Source of the DNA: Limonium bicolor | Lineage: Eukaryota; Streptophyta; Magnoliopsida; Caryophyllales; Plumbaginaceae | Direction: 5' to 3' | Assembly (NCBI GenBank): GCA_023374045.1 | Contig: CM041783.1 | Location: 119,227,503-119,291,502 of the forward strand | Length of the DNA stretch: 64,000 bases | Part shown: positions 60,301 through 64,000 of the stretch, piece by piece | Numbering within the stretch: the stretch's first letter is position 1 | How the letters are laid out: each line of letters starts with the position of its first letter | Notes under the pieces: model-generated | The model's input: the letters and a program-made list of their open reading frames with translations, nothing else | Database searches by the model: none | Told to the model about the DNA's origin: nothing | Position numbers and translations under genes: made by a program

Positions 60301-61138
60301 TGTTGATAACTAAGTATCTTATTTTAAAAAGAAAATAGTAACGCTAGAAAAAAAACCCTCAATTTTTCAGGTACGTTCCTCTCAACTTTACTCTCTCGTT
60401 TCTTCTAACCCTCGGCCACACTCTCATGGTGGTTTTCCCGTTCTTTTCGATCTTGCTCTCGTTTCTCCTACACAAACAGTTCACCTATCGATCGATCAGG
60501 TTAATCAACATCCCCACTATTCCCACACAGATTCATGTAATCAAAATCAGTTTTCAAATCTTCAACAATAAAATCAAGTTTTGGAGAAATTAGTCGCCAA
60601 TCCCGTAGACTTGGTAGTGGCTTCTCGTCGAGAATTACATTCACTAGGAATGAAGGAGCAGGTGCTGATGGCGACATTTGCAGCGGCGTGGCCAGTGGCG
60701 CTGTTAGTGGTAGTGCCGTATGACACACTATCAAACAGCCGGGTGTGTAGATAGTGGAGGGTGTTGTCAGTGATTGTCTCGATTTCTCATCCCCTTTCTC
60801 AGGAGTGGCTGTTGCGGCATGGCCGTGAAGTGCGAGTGAGGTGGAGATAGTCCTAACTGCTTTCACCTTGTTTTGTTTTCTTCATCACTAATTTTCTGAG
60901 GATCGATTTGATTGCTTCCTTCTATCAAATATAACTGTTGTTGTAGGTGACCTTTTATTTGTGGAAGCACAAAATTTTCTCCGTCGACTACCATATGACT
61001 AGGCTATAAATGAGTTTTGGTGCTCTTGTGACATTGTATTCTATAATGTGGATTTGCTTGTTAGACATTTATCAATGTGAATAAACCTTTAATAATCTAT
61101 GTTGAATATTTGCACAACTAGCAAGTCCACTTCTACAG
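60301..61138. other. Unassigned sequence with one open frame
   Basis: A 121-codon minus-strand frame (60866-60501) starts MKAVRTISTSLALHG and holds KLDFIVEDLKTDFDYMNLC; I recognise no domain and composition is ordinary. It could be a first exon, a captured fragment or chance. The rest shows nothing. Confidence 0.3.
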
Positions 61139-61618
61139 TCTGACTTGGACTTCAAAGCGGACTATTTTTGGTCACACGGATTGATATCAAATTCTACTTA
61201 TTACTCGCTTAACAAGCAATGCAGCTTTTCAAAGTTGGTTGGACAACAGATCAGAGGAGAATTTTCCCCATCATGTTCACAAGTGAATGCTTCAGTCGAC
61301 ATGGAATTCGGAATTTACATCAGTAATCTAGACATTTCAGCTGACATTTGCTTAATCCATATTACTGCTGAATCCCATCTTGTAAGGATGTATATCCTTT
61401 TACACTTCGTATTTAGCTACCAAAGGACATTTCCTTTTGTCTGTTTCGTTGTAAAATTACTAACATGTAAACAGGAAAAGGATACCATTCAAGGAAGAAA
61501 ATGAGTCACCTAACCCATGCTCTGTGCAAAGAGGCATACCATATTTGAATAAGAAAGATTTTTAGAGGGCTCTTAACGCGAAGCTTGTTGGAGTGGATGA
61601 TTGGTTAATATGCGACGG
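61139..61618 (+). pseudogene. Serine carboxypeptidase-like gene fragment
   Basis: Two exon-like pieces. 61139-61381, after a CTTCTACAG acceptor, encodes DFKADYFWSHGLISNSTYYS, then a Cys-rich segment with SPSCSQVN and ISADICL, matching the middle of SCPL proteins (family S10, secreted or vacuolar peptidases and acyltransferases). A GTAAGG donor follows. 61475-61618 encodes NPCSVQRGIPYLNKKDF, an in-frame TAG, then RALNAKLVGVDDWLICDG and a GTAAGG donor; this matches the region around YLNRxDVQKALHA. The frame also shifts between the pieces. The catalytic Ser, Asp and His regions are not present. It is a dead, internal fragment with introns, so not a processed copy. Confidence 0.7.
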
Positions 61619-62703
61619 GTAAGGGTACACAGACTCAGTGCAACTACATATATCATTCTTCAAGAGTAGACATGACAAGGTTTAATGTTCAATTTTTACA
61701 TGTGACAACCTTGTTAGATCAAATTCTCTATCTCACTGCTGAATACACACTACCTTGTCATTCTAAACATGGCCTGTGTTAAAATGTCATGATCACTTAT
61801 ATATTTCTACTTCATATCTTCACTGTTCATATAGTATTCCATTTCTTTCAACTATCATCTTTATGTTGTCTGATTGTGTGATAATAACACTTCTTTGACA
61901 GATAGGTCTAGATGAAGTTGCAGATCTTTGTCATGGTATTGCTCTAAGATCTTTGGGAGACTGAATTTTTCATTGGTGAGGCTTGTATCATTCAATTTTT
62001 TTTTGCTCACTCTTTCTATACATTGTTGTCCATACTTTGTATAATTAGTATTTCCTTGCATTTATATATAACGTGCTAGATGTTTATCCTTTCTCTTGAT
62101 CCCTTCTAAAAATATTGACTTACTATTGTTGTGACAAACTTGATAACAACCTTATCTGATAACAAACGCTAACTCTGTAACTAATCTAATTAGACTAACA
62201 ACTACAACAGACATAACTAGCTGCTACTATACTATGTTATATGAATACAACTATCACATATAATTCGATATTCGATTGAGGTGAGAAATTTGCATCTAGC
62301 ACTAGTTTAATCTCTTTGTGGTATATATATCCATAAACTTCGTTCTCTCTTTCTCTTGAACCCAGTGAAATATCTTCTCTCTATTGATCCATTAAGTGAT
62401 ACCAATGGATTTTCTTTCTCTTGTTTTCATTTTTTGGGAAAAGTTTGCATCTTGACTCATATGTAGACCATAACCTATATATCTGTTCTAGTGATGGATT
62501 CCCCAAGTGAGTTTTGAATGGGTCCTCCATTGCACATTTTCAAGTTATGAGGAAAACCAGTGGCTACTCATTTTTCTTCTTCTCCTTAACTTACTCTCTA
62601 CCTGTTCCTTTCATTATAAAGCAACAATTATTTAGCTCGCTTGCATATTCAAAATTAGCTTTTGTTTTGGAAAAAAACTCACTCTGGTTTGTCTTATTAT
62701 CAG
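61619..62703. other. Unassigned AT-rich sequence
   Basis: Just over 1 kb with no recognised coding, repeat or RNA feature; it may be intron-like sequence between the gene fragments. Confidence 0.4.
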
Positions 62704-62889
62704 GGGAAAAGCTGCTAAAAGATTCACCTCTTCCCATGTTAGCATATTTCACAAATCTGGTATGATTCTTCTTTGTTTTTGTTTTTCTGTTGTAGGAATT
62801 GTATCTTGAATTAAATGCTTTGGACATATATGAACAGGACTATCGGCAGAAAGGTTCTGAAGCAGAGTCCTTTAACCTTCCTCGTAGAG
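62704..62889 (+). pseudogene. PSI1/DUF668-like gene fragment, two exons
   Basis: 62704-62759 follows a TTATCAG acceptor and encodes EKLLKDSPLPMLAYFTNL; a 36-nt gap starting GTATGATT and ending TTGTAG is followed by 62796-62889, encoding ELYLELNALDIYEQDYRQKG and NLPRRG before a GTTAGA donor. In PSK SIMULATOR 1-type proteins (DUF3475/DUF668) the same order is found: FT.DLY.EL.ALDRFEQDYR.K. Those proteins act in growth signalling at the plasma membrane. The 36-nt gap is too short for a normal plant intron, and the neighbouring parts of the family are absent, so I read it as a fragment. Confidence 0.6.
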
Positions 62890-63203
62890 GTTAGAGTAAA
62901 TACGTCATTGGTCAAAAGAATACTGGAGTTTTGCCGGCTATAGACTTTGTGAGTACACTAGTCAGCTGTTTTGATCTTCATGCCATACAAAGGATACTGG
63001 AGTTTTACCGGCTATAGTTTACACTATTAGGATTTCATCGAGTATCCAGTTTCTCAATTTTTTAAATCATATCTGGACTCTATAATTGATCAGGTAATAG
63101 TTAAAGATTTGGTATTGGAGATTGTCTTGGTTAATTAATAATCTATGTATGCTTCCTCTGTTATATGTAACATAATCCATATATTTTTCTTTCTTTCTCT
63201 CAG
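62890..63203. repeat. Spacer with a 23-bp direct repeat
   Basis: ATACTGGAGTTTTGCCGGCT at about 62921 recurs as ATACTGGAGTTTTACCGGCT at about 62995. Nothing else is recognised. Confidence 0.6.
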
Positions 63204-63628
63204 CATATGCTCTATGTCAGTACAGTGGATCCCTTTCTTTTCTTGATGGTGAAACTATTGTTTCATGTTGTGGGTATTCGAAGGAAAATTGCGGCATTGT
63301 TGCAGTATGTATGAATGGGAATATGAAGCAAAAGGTTGAATTCAACTTGACAGATGTTGCCGCAATCAAAGCAGGTGGTGCTATTTCTTATGATCAAAAC
63401 CACAAAGTATTGCAAGTTTTTGTAAATTTAATTTTCTAGTTAATTCTCATGAATATTTTTTCTTTAAAAACATCTTATAATCATGATATAATATCTTTGT
63501 CATTTAATTACTAATTTGTAGCTGAAAAACCCGCCATCCTTCTTTCAAGAGGTCAACCCAGTTCCCAGGAAGCATACAAATTGGCAACCATGCTCAGATT
63601 TCACACATTCCCAATCTTCAATGCTAAG
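63204..63628 (+). CDS. Two exon-like segments of an unidentified gene
   Basis: 63204-63406 lies between a TTTCTCTCAG acceptor and a GTATTG donor and is open for 67 codons (contains SGSLSFLDGETIVSCCGYS and KQKVEFNLTDVAAIKAGG). 63522-63628 lies between TTTGTAG and GTACACG and is open in two frames, one with PAILLSRGQPSSQEAYKLA. Base composition rises from the AT-rich flanks, as in exons. A further piece may lie near 63781-63843. I do not recognise the protein. It may be the end of a real gene continuing to the right, or another fragment like its neighbours. Confidence 0.45.
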
Positions 63629-64000
63629 GTACACGAAGTAGCTAGAATCATGCATGCATGTCTTCCTCTTCTTCTTACAACTCTTCATTCCCAGCCCATG
63701 CATATATAACCACAATACCGATTCTAGCTATTTACAATATAGTTGCTGATAATTATAAAATGAAATTGCTCATAATTATAGTTGAAGATTATGACTTTGA
63801 CTGGGCAGAGTCGCATCTCGTTGGCCGATGTTACGAGAAAAAAGGTTCAAGTATTTTGATTTTTTATATGGTTTCGGTTTTTCAATTGTTAGTGGGTAAA
63901 TACTTGAGTACAGAACTGGATGATATCGGTAAGATAGTCTTGAGATCTGTTGTGAGTGCATAAATTGTTGGCTAATTTGTAAGACTTTGGATCAATCCCA
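63629..64000 (+). other. Intron-like sequence, possible third exon
   Basis: An open frame at 63658-63963 crosses it but is probably chance. A segment at 63781-63843 lies between TAATTATAG and GTTCAAG and may be an exon (one frame contains TGQSRISLADVTRKK). The window ends here. Confidence 0.3.

Overview
This is plant nuclear DNA, almost entirely nested LTR retrotransposons. It holds Ty3/gypsy chromovirus-like, Ogre/Tat-like and Athila-like sequence, a truncated L1-type LINE, and at the far right fragments of intron-containing plant genes (serine carboxypeptidase-like and PSI1/DUF668-like). This suggests an angiosperm with a large, repeat-rich genome; I cannot name the species. Every assignment rests on motifs and on comparing copies within the window, since no search was possible.

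Layout. 1-17700 is element A on the minus strand: part of its 3' LTR (1-3626), a PPT, a long non-coding stretch, a decayed gag with three intron-like gaps, an iMet-type PBS, and a 5' LTR (8104-17700) split by solo LTR S (8963-13263). 17701-20727 is the remainder of element B (plus strand) into which A and C inserted. 20728-45285 is element C (plus strand): a 6.3-kb 5' LTR, an internal region with no recognised protein gene, and a truncated 3' LTR. Element D (32832-41394, minus, Ogre/Tat-like) sits inside C's PPT. 45286-54645 is E (plus, Ogre/Tat-like), whose two LTRs belong to different subfamilies and whose two flanks do not match. 54646-56860 is an Athila-like 5' end on the minus strand. 56861-58985 is the 3' end of a chromovirus-like element. 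58986-about 60300 is a LINE remnant on the minus strand. 60301-64000 is non-LTR sequence with gene fragments.

A, B, C and S share LTR termini, and A, B and C share an iMet-type PBS; none carries a visible pol. D and E share a PBS of the type seen in Ogre/Tat, a coiled-coil plus zinc-knuckle gag, an antisense ORF zone, paired palindromes and 3' minisatellites; they too lack pol. All look non-autonomous and would need proteins in trans.

The most unusual patterns are: clusters of imperfect GTCCG...CGGAC palindromes at roughly 70-90 bp spacing in LTRs of four apparently unrelated families; GT-AG introns inside the gag of A whose removal keeps the frame; a second PPT-like tract in A and C followed by short palindromes with compensating changes; and the chimeric element E. 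Many differences between paired LTRs are single-base indels in homopolymers, so some frameshifts may be sequencing error.
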